The notes beneath the pieces are model-generated. The model ran no database searches. It had not been told where the DNA came from and saw nothing but the letters and a program-made list of their open reading frames with translations. This document shows positions 1 through 8,570 of a DNA stretch of 64,000 nucleotides, piece after piece; the stretch's first letter is position 1; each line of letters starts with the position of its first letter. Both the position numbers and the translations under genes were made by a program. Source of the DNA: Labilithrix sp. Lineage in GTDB: Bacteria; Myxococcota_A; Polyangia; Polyangiales; Polyangiaceae. The stretch spans positions 1 through 64,000 of the forward strand of contig JAHBWA010000017.1 in assembly GCA_019637195.1 (NCBI GenBank). The letters run 5' to 3'.

Positions 1-551
1 CGCCCGCGCCGATGATGCTCATCGGCGAGCAGCCCGGCGATCGTGAGGATCTCTCCGGTCGGCCCTTCGTCGGGCCCGCAGGTGAGCTCCTCGATGACGC
101 GCTCGACGCGGCAGAGATCCCGCGCGAGCAGGTCTACCTGACCAACGCGGTCAAGCACTTCAAGTGGGAGCCGCGCGGCAAGCGCCGCCTGCACATGAAG
201 CCGACCACGTCCGAGGTCAACGCGTGCCGCGGATGGCTCGAGGCCGAGATCGCCGCGGTGCGCCCCGAGGTCATCGTGTGCCTCGGCGCGACCGCGGCTC
301 AGGTCTTCTTCGGTCGAGCCTTCCGGCTCACGCAAAGCCGAGGCGTGCTCGAGGACGGCGCCCCGTGGGCGTCGCGCATCCTCGCCACGTTCCACCCGTC
401 GGCGCTCGTGCGGATGAAGGGCGGCGACGAGGGCGAGTACACCCGCGTCCGCCGCGCCTTCACGCTCGACCTCGCCGAGGCCGCGTCGGCGGTGAGCTTC
501 CGCTCCACGCGCGTGCGCTACCGAGGAGCGCGACCGTCCGCCTCCGCGTGA
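1..551 (+). CDS. udgX: UdgX-type uracil-DNA glycosylase (5' end cut off by window edge)
   Basis: Base-excision repair enzyme of the family-4-like, iron-sulfur uracil-DNA glycosylases. The reading frame is open to the left edge, so the N-terminus lies outside the window and 182 codons are visible. Seen in the sequence: motif A GEQPGD, then RPFVGPAG, then a basic loop KRRLH, and near the C-terminus HPSALVR. The KRRxH loop is the hallmark of UdgX; in characterised members its histidine becomes covalently linked to the DNA after uracil is released. Cysteines in NACRGW and VIVCLG would be the C-terminal pair of cluster ligands; the N-terminal pair should lie upstream. It converges on the next gene, with only 7 bases between the two stops. 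The assignment is firm; true start and full length are unknown. Confidence 0.9.
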   Translation, partial: PAPMMLIGEQPGDREDLSGRPFVGPAGELLDDALDAAEIPREQVYLTNAVKHFKWEPRGKRRLHMKPTTSEVNACRGWLEAEIAAVRPEVIVCLGATAAQVFFGRAFRLTQSRGVLEDGAPWASRILATFHPSALVRMKGGDEGEYTRVRRAFTLDLAEAASAVSFRSTRVRYRGARPSASA

Positions 552-558
552 TCGCAGC

Positions 559-1872
559 TCAGCGGAGGAAGATCCTGCGCGTCGGCGACGCGGTCATCGG
601 CCGGTTGCGCCGGGCGTCGAGGCCCGCGAGCTGCTCGGCGAAGCGCGCGGTCGGGTAGCTCCGCACGGTCCAGTCGTACTCCCCGCTCGGGGCGGCCAGC
701 CCGAGCGGCGTGACGTCCGGCAGCGCCACCTCGCGCTGCCCCGCGATGATCCGGATCGTCGCGCCGCCCGCTGCCGGCACGAGGATGTGCTCGAAGACGC
801 CATCGCCGTCGACCAGCAGCGACTCTCCGGTCGCGCGGGCCTCCCCGCCGAGCGGTGAGAGGACCGCGGGCGGCGACGGCAGCTCGATCTCGGTCGTCGG
901 GAGCAGCACGTCGAAGGCGATCTCGCCGGTGTCGAGCGCCGCCCCCTCCTTCGTGGCGCGGCCGCGATACGTGTATCCTGCGTTGGGAATGATCGGCAGG
1001 CTCGCCGAGCCGCCGGCCGGGATCGACGCGAGCGCGCCGCCGCTAGTGCGCGAGAACGCGAAGGCGACGTCGATCGTGACCGGCGAGGCCCCCGCCGGCG
1101 ACGTCGCGATCAGCTGCGGCTCCACGAAGAACGGGATCGGCTGGAGCGGGATCGTCACGAAGCGCGCGACGCCCGCGTCGACCCGCACGAGGGCCGTGCC
1201 GTACGCCGTCGCCTTCGCGAGGCCGCCGGCCATCTCGTGCTCGACGACGTGGAGCGTCGCCGACGAGGTGTACGAGCCGCTCAGCACCGTGAGCCCGCTC
1301 GCGAGGTCTCCGGTCACGCCATGGACCCCGACGCCGCTCGCGAAGAACGCGAGCGAGTGGCCCGCGGGTACGGCGCGATCGACCGCGACATCGACGCGCG
1401 CGGTGTAGGCGCGCGTCGCCGTGAGCGGTCCCTCGAGGGAGGGCTCGACATAGCGCCCGGCCAGCCCGCGGAAGACCAGCACATCGGCGTCGGCCGGCGA
1501 CGACCGGTCGAGCTTCACGAGCAGATCGTAGCGAGGTGAGAGCGCTCGGAGGCCGCTGAACACGCCGGCGGCGTTCGTCACCGTGGTCGCCGCCACAGCG
1601 ACCCTGCTTGAGGCGAACCCCGGCGACGGCTCCGCGCGCACCAGCGCGCCGCCGACGGCGTCCTCGCCCCGGCGCACGACGCCGAACACCTCGCGCGAGC
1701 GCGCGTCTTCGGGGGGGAAGACCGACGCCGGACACCGGCCGTGGCGACGGCCCGGAGCGAGCTCGGCGTCGGCCGTGCCGTCGCAATCCTCGAACGCGGA
1801 GGTGCTGTCGCAGCCGACGAACGCGGCGACCGGCAATAGGAGAAGAGGAAGCGTCCGGGCCAGGGTCGACAC
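559..1872 (-). CDS. Secreted lipoprotein with a possible carboxypeptidase-regulatory-like domain
   Basis: A 437-residue predicted lipoprotein starting at GTG (1872). The N-terminus is a short hydrophobic signal ending in a lipobox (VAAFVGC), so the mature protein should be anchored by its cysteine. After an Asp/Ala-rich linker, a segment reading EVFGVVRRGEDAVGGALVRAE followed by NAAGVFSGLR resembles the beta-sandwich repeat used in carboxypeptidase regulatory-like domains; this is a weak resemblance. The rest is rich in Ala, Gly, Ser and Thr with no catalytic motif that I recognise. Neighbours (udgX, diguanylate cyclase) suggest no shared role. Function unknown; cell-envelope location is likely. 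Confidence 0.75.
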   Translation of the reverse strand: MSTLARTLPLLLLPVAAFVGCDSTSAFEDCDGTADAELAPGRRHGRCPASVFPPEDARSREVFGVVRRGEDAVGGALVRAEPSPGFASSRVAVAATTVTNAAGVFSGLRALSPRYDLLVKLDRSSPADADVLVFRGLAGRYVEPSLEGPLTATRAYTARVDVAVDRAVPAGHSLAFFASGVGVHGVTGDLASGLTVLSGSYTSSATLHVVEHEMAGGLAKATAYGTALVRVDAGVARFVTIPLQPIPFFVEPQLIATSPAGASPVTIDVAFAFSRTSGGALASIPAGGSASLPIIPNAGYTYRGRATKEGAALDTGEIAFDVLLPTTEIELPSPPAVLSPLGGEARATGESLLVDGDGVFEHILVPAAGGATIRIIAGQREVALPDVTPLGLAAPSGEYDWTVRSYPTARFAEQLAGLDARRNRPMTASPTRRIFLR

Positions 1873-1931
1873 GGCGGCGGGAGGCTACCACGTTCGCTGC
1901 GCCGGCCGCGGCGCGATCGCTCCGCTCGGCG

Positions 1932-2933
1932 TCAGCGGACGCGGCTCGACGAGGCGGGCGGCTTCGCCTCGGAGACGGCGACGTGGCGATCGCGGCCGGC
2001 CTCCTTCGCCGCGTAGAGCGCGCGATCGGCGAGGTCGATCACCTCCTCGACCGTCCACGCGCCGACCACGGTCGCGACGCCGGCGCTGAGCGTGACGACG
2101 CCGTGGCCGTCGTTGCCCTCGTGCTCGAGCCCGAGCGCGCGCACGGACGCGCGCAGGCGTTCGACCAGCTTCGTCGCGCCCTCCTCGGCCGTGTCGGGAA
2201 AGACGAGCGCGAACTCCTCGCCGCCGTACCGCGCCGCGAGGTCGGCGGGACGCCGGACGATGCCGTCGAGCGCGCGCGCGACCTCCACCAGGCACGCGTC
2301 CCCGCGAGGGTGGCCGTAGCGATCGTTGTAGCGCTTGAACTGGTCGACGTCGCACAGCACCAGCGTCAGCGGCTCGCCGCTCCGCGCGGCGCGGGCGATC
2401 TCGGCGGAGAAGCGCTCGTCGAAGCGCCGGCGGTTCGCGAGCCCGGTCAACGCGTCGGTGGTCGCGAGCCGCTCGAGCTCGTTCGCGAGCTCGATGCGCT
2501 CCGTGACGTCGACGGCGAACCCGCAGATGCCGACGGGCTCGCCGTCGGGCCCAGGGATCGGGAACCGGACGCCCGCGAAATGGAGCACGCCGCTCTGCGC
2601 CGGGAGCGCGTACGACACGCTCGCCATCTCCCGGCCCTCGAGCACGCGGCGATCGCTCGCGGCGAACCGCTCGGCGAGCGCCGGCGGGAACAGCTCCGCG
2701 TCGGTCCGCCCGATCGCCTGCGCGGGATCGATGCCGAACGTACGGAACCCCCACGGGCTCCCGTACTGGTAGCGGCTGTCGAGGTCCTTCACGTAGAAGA
2801 CCGCCGGGATCCGCGCGAAGATGGTCTCGACGAGCGCGCGGGTCCGCCCGAGCTCCGCGTCCAGCGCGGCCACCCGGCGGCGGAGCTCCTCCTTCTCGTC
2901 GTCCTCGTCGTCCTCGCCACCGCCGCCGGCCAT
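1932..2933 (-). CDS. PAS-GGDEF diguanylate cyclase
   Basis: Cytoplasmic sensor enzyme that should make cyclic di-GMP from two GTP. The chosen ATG at 2933 gives 333 aa; an upstream in-frame start at 2990 would add 19 residues without clear homology. Domains in order: an acidic, probably coiled-coil N-terminus (about 1-40), a PAS domain with the typical FYVKDLDSRY start and a PAC-like end (about 45-165), and a GGDEF domain (about 170-325). The active-site signature is RYGGEEF, so catalysis should be intact. An RPAD sequence eight residues before it matches the RxxD inhibitory site, so product feedback inhibition is expected. There is no membrane segment. The PAS ligand cannot be told. Confidence 0.93.
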   Translation of the reverse strand: MAGGGGEDDEDDEKEELRRRVAALDAELGRTRALVETIFARIPAVFYVKDLDSRYQYGSPWGFRTFGIDPAQAIGRTDAELFPPALAERFAASDRRVLEGREMASVSYALPAQSGVLHFAGVRFPIPGPDGEPVGICGFAVDVTERIELANELERLATTDALTGLANRRRFDERFSAEIARAARSGEPLTLVLCDVDQFKRYNDRYGHPRGDACLVEVARALDGIVRRPADLAARYGGEEFALVFPDTAEEGATKLVERLRASVRALGLEHEGNDGHGVVTLSAGVATVVGAWTVEEVIDLADRALYAAKEAGRDRHVAVSEAKPPASSSRVR

Positions 2934-3070
2934 CGATCGAAGAAGCGTAGCGCAACTGCTCGAGCGGCGCGTCACCCGCCACGCGCGCACGACTCCGGAT
3001 GCGCGCCCCGGCGATGGCGACGGCGCAAGGAGCGGCGCATCGGGCGCGGGCCGGCGGCCTTCCAGGCCGC

Positions 3071-5668
3071 CTACCGCGGCGGACGCGGCGGCGTATTGAC
3101 CCGAGGGCGCGGGGGCTGCGTCGCGGGGGACGCGGGCGCACCCCGCACCGGGCGCGCCGCCGGCGGCGCGGGGGCGGGAGGTGCAGGCGCCGCGGGCGCC
3201 GGGGTCGAGATCTTCTGCGGAAGCTCGAGCGGCGCCTGCGCCGGGTGGGTCGCCAGCGGGCGCGCCTCGAGCGCGCGGCTACGCCGCTCCTCGAGCTTCG
3301 AGTACGCCTGCCGGATGTCCTCGACGAGCCCGTTGGTGCGCGACCAGTCCTTCGGCGGCTGGTAGTCGGAGGTCTCGCTGAAGACGAAGTAGCGGTCGAG
3401 GTACTCTTGGCGCTCCTGCATCTTGCGCTCGAACACCGTCCGCAGGTCCTCCTGGCTGCGGATGATGTACGGCGTGAGCACGAGGATCAGGTTCCGCTTC
3501 TCGTTCTGGTTCGTCCGCTTGCGGAAGAGCGCGCCGAGCACCGGGATGTCGCCGAGCACCGGGACCTTCTCCTCCGTCCGGCCGACGACGTTGCGGATCA
3601 AGCCGCCGATGACGATCGTCTGTTGATCGGCCACGACGAGCTTGGTCGTCGCCGTGCGCTTGCCGATCTGGAACGCGCCCGAGCTGCCGCCGACGTTCGC
3701 GCCGACCTCGCTGATCTCCTCGGTGATGTCGAGGCGGACCTGATTCGAGTCGTTGAGGTGCGGCTTGACCTTGATCTTCGTGCCGACGTCCTGGCGCTGG
3801 ACCCCGCCGAAGGCGCCGAGGCCGCCCAGCGCGCCGAGACCGCCCAGCGCCCCCGCCGCGCCGCCGAGGCCGCCGAGGCCGCCGAGGCCGCCGAGGCCCT
3901 GGTTCGTCTGCAGCGGGACGTTGTCGCCGACGTTGATCTCGGCGTCCTCGTTGTCGAGCGCGAGGATGTGCGGCGTCGAGAGGAGATCGGTGTCGCCGGT
4001 CCGGGCGATCGCCTGGATGAACGTGCCGAACGCCGGGATCGAGATGCCGGTGCCGAGGAAGTTCTGCGAGCCGGCGACGCCGGGACCGCGGACGCCGAGC
4101 GCGAAGCCCTGGAGCGCCTCGGGATCGGTCGGGATCGGCGGGATCGTGTTCGTGATCTTGTTGCCGCCGAAGAGCACCGAGTCGTTGCCGGCGTCGCTGA
4201 TGCCCGAGTCGAACGGCGCGCCACCGTGGAAGCTGATGCCGAGCGTGTCGGAGCGCTTCAGCTGGAGGTCCATGATGACCGCCTCGATGAACACCTGCCG
4301 GCGCGGCTGATCGAGCCGGTCGATGACGGCCCGCAGCGAGACGTAGTCGCGGAGCGACGACGTGATGACGATGGCGTTGGTCGCCTTGTCGGCCGAGACC
4401 TTGACCCCGCCCTCGAAGATGCCCGACTGGGCGCCGCCGGGCGCGCTGGGCGCCTGGGGCGGCACCCCTCGCCCGCCCGGGCCGGTCGGCGCCGAGGTCG
4501 CGCCGGTGCCGGTGATGATGTCGTTCAGCGTCTTGGTGAGCTCCGTCGCGTCGGCGTGCTGGAGCGGCAGCACGTGGATCTCGCCCTCGCCCGTCTGCGG
4601 CACGTCGATGCGCTTGATCAGCTCGAGCATCCGCAGGTAGGCGCGCTCGGTGGCGACGATGATGAGCGTGTTCGAGCGGTCGTCGGCGACGACCTTCGCG
4701 ACGTGGAGGTCCCCGACCGCCGGGGAGGCGGCCGGCGCGGCACCGCCCGCCCCGCGCGGCGACGGCGGAGGCGCCCCGCCGCCGCTCGACGACTTCACGT
4801 CGAACAGCTCGTTGATCTTCTTCTCGACCTCCTGGGCCGAGGAGTAGTGGATCGGCTCGATGAAGATCTGGTCGCCCGACGATCCGACGTCGATCTCCTC
4901 GAGGATGGTCATCATCCGCCGGATGTTCGTCCCGGTGTCGGTGATGATGATCATGTTGCCCGGTCCGTAGACCGTGATGTCGGCTTCCTTCGACTTGAAC
5001 TTACCGAGCACGCCCGCCGCGTCGTCGGCGCTGATGTGGCCGAGCCGGTGCATGCGCGTGACGTAGCGGTCCTCGTTCGGGGTCCCCTGATGCGTGCCGT
5101 ACACCGGGGTCTCGGTCGAGGAGACGGCGTCGGTGTCGACGATCTTCAGGAAGCGGCCGTGCGGGACGACGGTGAGCTTGTTCGTCTCGAGGATCGAGAG
5201 GAAGGCCTGGTAGGCCTCGGCGACGGTGATCTTTTGCGGCGAGTAGACGCTCGCCTTGATGTTCTTCACCTTGCCGCCGAAGATGAAGCGCTTGCCCGTG
5301 AGCTGCGAGATCACGCGCACGAGCTCGCTGAGGTCGGCGTCCTCGAGCGAGAACGTGACCTTGTAGTTGGGGCTCCGCGGCTCGAACTCGATGGAGCTCT
5401 CGAACTGCGAGAGACCGTTCGTGTCCGCCTGCGACTTCCCGGTCGCTCCCACGGCCGGGGCCGCCGTCGTGCCCCCGGCCGCGGCGGGCGGCGTCGTGGT
5501 CCCGGCCTGCGCCGCGGGGTCAGCGCCGGCGCCGGCCGCTCCCGCGAGGCCGGGGCCCGGTGGCTGCGCGACGCGATCGCGGAGACGTGGCTGGGCGTGA
5601 AGCGGCCCGACGACGAGTGGGACTGCGCAGGCGACGAGCGCGAGGAGGGCGACGTTTCGCTTCTTCAT
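3071..5668 (-). CDS. gspD: Type II secretion system secretin GspD
   Basis: Outer-membrane channel of the type II secretion system, 865 aa. It begins MKKRNVALLALVACAVPLVV, a cleavable signal peptide. A Pro/Ala/Gly linker is followed by N0-N3 periplasmic repeats (about residues 90-430, including LSELVRVISQLTGK and DDRSNTLIIVAT), then the secretin domain with the diagnostic VPVLGDIPVLGALFR near residue 720. Two features are unusual: long Pro/Gly/Ala linkers between N domains, and a Gly/Leu/Ala insert inside the secretin domain (nt about 3,800-3,900). A Pro-rich tail ends the protein. It follows gspC and a small membrane-protein gene on the same strand with 17- and 21-base gaps, so one transcript is likely. 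gspE-N are not in the window. Confidence 0.95.
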   Translation of the reverse strand: MKKRNVALLALVACAVPLVVGPLHAQPRLRDRVAQPPGPGLAGAAGAGADPAAQAGTTTPPAAAGGTTAAPAVGATGKSQADTNGLSQFESSIEFEPRSPNYKVTFSLEDADLSELVRVISQLTGKRFIFGGKVKNIKASVYSPQKITVAEAYQAFLSILETNKLTVVPHGRFLKIVDTDAVSSTETPVYGTHQGTPNEDRYVTRMHRLGHISADDAAGVLGKFKSKEADITVYGPGNMIIITDTGTNIRRMMTILEEIDVGSSGDQIFIEPIHYSSAQEVEKKINELFDVKSSSGGGAPPPSPRGAGGAAPAASPAVGDLHVAKVVADDRSNTLIIVATERAYLRMLELIKRIDVPQTGEGEIHVLPLQHADATELTKTLNDIITGTGATSAPTGPGGRGVPPQAPSAPGGAQSGIFEGGVKVSADKATNAIVITSSLRDYVSLRAVIDRLDQPRRQVFIEAVIMDLQLKRSDTLGISFHGGAPFDSGISDAGNDSVLFGGNKITNTIPPIPTDPEALQGFALGVRGPGVAGSQNFLGTGISIPAFGTFIQAIARTGDTDLLSTPHILALDNEDAEINVGDNVPLQTNQGLGGLGGLGGLGGAAGALGGLGALGGLGAFGGVQRQDVGTKIKVKPHLNDSNQVRLDITEEISEVGANVGGSSGAFQIGKRTATTKLVVADQQTIVIGGLIRNVVGRTEEKVPVLGDIPVLGALFRKRTNQNEKRNLILVLTPYIIRSQEDLRTVFERKMQERQEYLDRYFVFSETSDYQPPKDWSRTNGLVEDIRQAYSKLEERRSRALEARPLATHPAQAPLELPQKISTPAPAAPAPPAPAPPAARPVRGAPASPATQPPRPRVNTPPRPPR

Positions 5669-5689
5669 CGAACGTGTTCGGATCTCGGG

Positions 5690-5944
5690 TCAGATCGATT
5701 GGGAACCAGCCGTGGCGGGGCGGCCCACGCTGGGCTTCTTCGGGGCGGAGGGCTCGGTCTCGGTGACGTCGGCGGCCTTCCGCTCACCCGTCGCCTTGGT
5801 GGCGATCGCCACCGCGGCAACAGAAAGCGTGCCGACGAACAGGATGCAAGCTCCGACGAGAACCGCGACGGTGCGGAGCGTGCGCCCCATGAGGTCCCCT
5901 GGCTCGTGAGCGACGAAGCTGGTCGCAGTGATCTTGTCTTTCAT
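5690..5944 (-). CDS. Small single-pass membrane protein between gspC and gspD
   Basis: An 84-residue protein starting MKDKITATSF. An alternative in-frame ATG 18 codons further in (MGRTLRTVAVLV) would also keep the membrane segment. One hydrophobic helix is visible (about residues 24-48, VAVLVGACILFVGTLSVAAV), followed by a short charged and Pro-rich tail that would face the periplasm if the N-terminus is inside. It sits 17 bases downstream of gspC and 21 bases upstream of gspD, so it is almost certainly co-transcribed with them. I recognise no named T2SS component of this type; a bitopic accessory subunit is an inference from position only. Confidence 0.7.
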   Translation of the reverse strand: MKDKITATSFVAHEPGDLMGRTLRTVAVLVGACILFVGTLSVAAVAIATKATGERKAADVTETEPSAPKKPSVGRPATAGSQSI

Positions 5945-5961
5945 GTCCGCCCTCGTCGCGC

Positions 5962-6930
5962 TCACTTGATGTTGTAGTCGATGTTCATGTTCTGCCCGCC
6001 GCGGTTCAGGCTGATGGTCAGCTTGTCCGCGGTGCGGAGCCGCGCGTACGCCTCGAGCGCCTTCTCCGGGCTCGACATGTCGAAGCCGTTGATCGTCTGC
6101 AGGCGGTCGCCGTTCGCCATCCCGAGCACGCCGAGCAAGGTCTCCTTGCGAACGCCGAACAGGCGGATGCCGACGACGCGCCCGTTCTCCTGCTCGGGGA
6201 CGATGCGCGCCTGCCGCATCAGGTCGGCCTGGTTCTCGAGGATCTTGTCGACGACGCCGCGGTCGATGTTGAACTCGTTCGGGCTCAGCTGCTGGATCCC
6301 CTTGGCGATCGCCGGGTCGAGCGCCTTGCCGCCCCGCGCGGGCGCCTCGGACGCGGCCGGAGCGGGCGCGGCCGCGGCCACCTTCACCTCGGGCTGGTCG
6401 AACAGCGTCGCCTGGCAGAGCGAGCCGCCGTTCTCGAGCCACACGCGGTCCCAGCCGACGAAGTGGACCTGCTTGCCGTTCACGTCGCCGCCGCGACGGC
6501 GCATCACGCTCTTGCCGTCACCGCTGCTGAACGCGGCGAAGGACCACTCCGGATCTCCCGAGGCGGCGATGATGAGGACCTTCACGCCGTCGCACTTCGG
6601 CGCGCTGCCCGGATCGTGCGTGTCGACGGGGCCGGCGGCGACGCCCCCGACATGCTCGTCCGAGACCGGCGGCGGCTTGAGCGAGCCGGTGACGTGATCG
6701 AACGGGTTGCGGTCGAGGATCGCCTCGGCGCTCGGGCTCCGCGTCGCCGCGCCGGATACCGGCGCGAGACGGGCGACGGGCGGCGGCGCGGCGAGCGCCG
6801 TCTCGTCCGGCGCGAGGCCGATCCCGACGAGCTGGGTCACGGCCTGCGCGTTGAGGAGCGCCGCCATCGCGATCAGCGGGAGGATCACGATCCAGAAGTT
6901 TTTCTTCAGCAGCTGATCGACCTGAACCAT
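5962..6930 (-). CDS. gspC: Type II secretion system inner-membrane protein GspC
   Basis: Bitopic inner-membrane subunit that couples the secretion platform to the secretin. The start at 6930 (MVQVDQLLKKNFW) gives 322 aa; an upstream start at 6996 is less likely because it adds a basic non-homologous stretch. One transmembrane helix follows (IVILPLIAMAALLNAQAV). After a Pro/Ala linker comes the homology region beginning EAILDRNPFD (about 95-185), which in GspC proteins contacts GspD. The C-terminal ~100 residues form a PDZ-like domain (ending ADKLTISLNRGGQNMNIDYN). It is the first gene of gspC - small membrane gene - gspD. Together with GspD it shows this genome has a T2SS, though other parts lie elsewhere. 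Confidence 0.92.
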   Translation of the reverse strand: MVQVDQLLKKNFWIVILPLIAMAALLNAQAVTQLVGIGLAPDETALAAPPPVARLAPVSGAATRSPSAEAILDRNPFDHVTGSLKPPPVSDEHVGGVAAGPVDTHDPGSAPKCDGVKVLIIAASGDPEWSFAAFSSGDGKSVMRRRGGDVNGKQVHFVGWDRVWLENGGSLCQATLFDQPEVKVAAAAPAPAASEAPARGGKALDPAIAKGIQQLSPNEFNIDRGVVDKILENQADLMRQARIVPEQENGRVVGIRLFGVRKETLLGVLGMANGDRLQTINGFDMSSPEKALEAYARLRTADKLTISLNRGGQNMNIDYNIK

Positions 6931-7178
6931 TTCGTCGCCGAGCCGGGCGGCGCGCGCCGCGCGTCCGGGTCCCGACCCGCCCCAAGCGAGGGGCATGCCA
7001 CAGCTTTACCTGCCGAAGATCAAGGGGATTCTCGGCAAAACGACCCTGTGGACAACCTGTGACTCGCCAGGTTGGCGCGAGGCCCTCGGAAGCGACCGCC
7101 GGGGTGACAAAGTGACAAAGCGAATCGCGCCCGGTCAGCTGCGCCGCGCGACCGCCTCGGCCCCAGCAGGTCGGCCGC

Positions 7179-7565
7179 TCACGCCTGGCGGTCGCGGAGC
7201 GCCGTTCGGCTCAAGAGGAGGTACGGCTCCGCGACCGTCTCGCCCGTCGCGCGCGACGTGAGCCGGAGGCCGTGGTCGCCGCCGACGATCAGGATCGACG
7301 TCCCGGCGCTGGAGTCGTCGACCGGGAACGCCGTCGCAGGAGCACGCGCGTCGCCTGCGAATGCCGCCTCGACGCGCCACGTTCCCCCGACGCCGTCGTC
7401 CGACTCCCACACGATCTCCTGGACGGCGACGCCCGCGTCCTGGGCGCGGAAGCGCAGCGAGCAGCCGTCGGGCAGCGCGTCGTGCTCCACGACGTGGACG
7501 TCGATGAAGCCGCCGCTCATCGGACGGCCACTACCGGGCGCCGGCTGCGAGATCGCACGTCCCAT
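7179..7565 (-). CDS. Small hypothetical protein divergent from cysD
   Basis: A 128-residue soluble protein of unknown function. In-frame starts exist at 7589 (MTERGRV), 7565 (MGRAISQ) and 7520 (MSGGFID); 7565 is chosen because a G-rich stretch precedes it, but this is weak. No signal peptide or membrane helix is seen. The sequence (for example [20 protein letters not shown] and [16 protein letters not shown]) looks like a beta-rich small domain with no motif I know. The gene is transcribed away from cysD, whose start is about 45 bases off, so the two share a promoter region. A link to sulfur metabolism is possible but unsupported. Confidence 0.55.
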   Translation of the reverse strand: MGRAISQPAPGSGRPMSGGFIDVHVVEHDALPDGCSLRFRAQDAGVAVQEIVWESDDGVGGTWRVEAAFAGDARAPATAFPVDDSSAGTSILIVGGDHGLRLTSRATGETVAEPYLLLSRTALRDRQA

Positions 7566-7610
7566 GACTACCCTACCCCGCTCCGTCATGCTAGACACGC
7601 ATCCACTATC

Positions 7611-8570
7611 GTGAACAACCGCCCCGCGGACGTCGTCCCCGTGCACGAGCCGGATCCTCGCGCCGATCGACGACGCCTCTCCCACCTGCGCGCGCTCGAG
7701 GCCGAGAGCATCCACGTGCTCCGGGAGGTCGTCGCCGAGCTCGAGCGGCCCGTGATGCTCTACTCCATCGGCAAGGACTCGTCGGTCCTCGTCCGCCTGG
7801 CGCAGAAGGCCTTCGCGCCCGCGCCGCTGCCCTTCCCGCTGCTCCACATCGACACGACCTGGAAGTTCCGCGCGATGATCGAGTTTCGTGATCGCTTCGC
7901 GAAGGAGCACGGGCTCGATCTGCGCGTGCACACGAACCACGCGGCGCTCGCCGAGGGCGCGAGCCCGTTCGCCTGGGGGAGCAACAAATACACGCAGGTG
8001 ATGAAGACCCACGCGCTGCTCGACGCGCTCCGCGCCGGCGGCTACGACGCCGCGTTCGGTGGAGCGCGGCGCGACGAGGAGCGCTCGCGCGCCAAGGAGC
8101 GCGTCCTGTCCTTCCGCGATCGCCACGGTCAGTGGGACCCGAAGAACCAGCGTCCGGAGCTGTGGGATCTCTACAGCGGCAAGATCAAGAAGGGCGAGAG
8201 CATCCGCGCGTTCCCGCTCTCCAATTGGACCGAGCTCGACGTCTGGCAGTACGTCTGGCTCGAGGAGATCCCGATCGTGCCGCTCTATTTCGCGGCGCCG
8301 CGGCCGGTCGTCGAGCGCGACGGCGCGCTCCTCATGGTCGACGACGAGCGCTTCCCCCTCGAGCCGGGCGAGTCGGCGAAGACCGAGATGGTCCGCTTCC
8401 GGACGCTCGGCTGTTACCCGCTCACCGGCGCCACCCGCAGCGCCGCGACGACGCTCCCCGAGATCCTCCGCGAGATGATCGAAGCGACGAGCTCGGAGCG
8501 GCAGGGACGGCTGATCGACCAGGACGAGGAGGCCTCGATGGAGGCCAAGAAGCGCGAGGGTTACTTCTGA
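7611..8570 (+). CDS. cysD: Sulfate adenylyltransferase subunit 2 CysD
   Basis: Small, catalytic subunit of ATP sulfurylase, which forms adenylyl sulfate from sulfate and ATP. The GTG at 7611 gives 319 aa, slightly longer than usual (about 300); a second in-frame GTG at 7641 is possible. Diagnostic features are [12 protein letters not shown] near the N-terminus, the PP-loop [33 protein letters not shown], and the C-terminal LGCYPLTGA region followed by KKREGYF. The stop codon shares its last base with the ATG of cysN, so the pair is translationally coupled. It belongs to assimilatory sulfate activation in the cytoplasm, working as a heterodimer with CysN. Confidence 0.95.
   Translation: MNNRPADVVPVHEPDPRADRRRLSHLRALEAESIHVLREVVAELERPVMLYSIGKDSSVLVRLAQKAFAPAPLPFPLLHIDTTWKFRAMIEFRDRFAKEHGLDLRVHTNHAALAEGASPFAWGSNKYTQVMKTHALLDALRAGGYDAAFGGARRDEERSRAKERVLSFRDRHGQWDPKNQRPELWDLYSGKIKKGESIRAFPLSNWTELDVWQYVWLEEIPIVPLYFAAPRPVVERDGALLMVDDERFPLEPGESAKTEMVRFRTLGCYPLTGATRSAATTLPEILREMIEATSSERQGRLIDQDEEASMEAKKREGYF

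Noticed and set aside
2999..5977. Very long open frame (about 990 codons) antisense to gspD
   Set aside because: Product is Arg/Asp/Ala-rich without motifs; it is the mirror frame expected opposite a GC-rich gene. The same holds for long frames at 9846-12512, 21708-24377, 39601-43080 and 42894-45428.
7047..7055. DnaA-box-like 9-mer (TTGTCCACA on the minus strand) upstream of gspC
   Set aside because: It is single, without neighbouring boxes, an AT-rich element or dnaA/dnaN nearby, so chance is likely.
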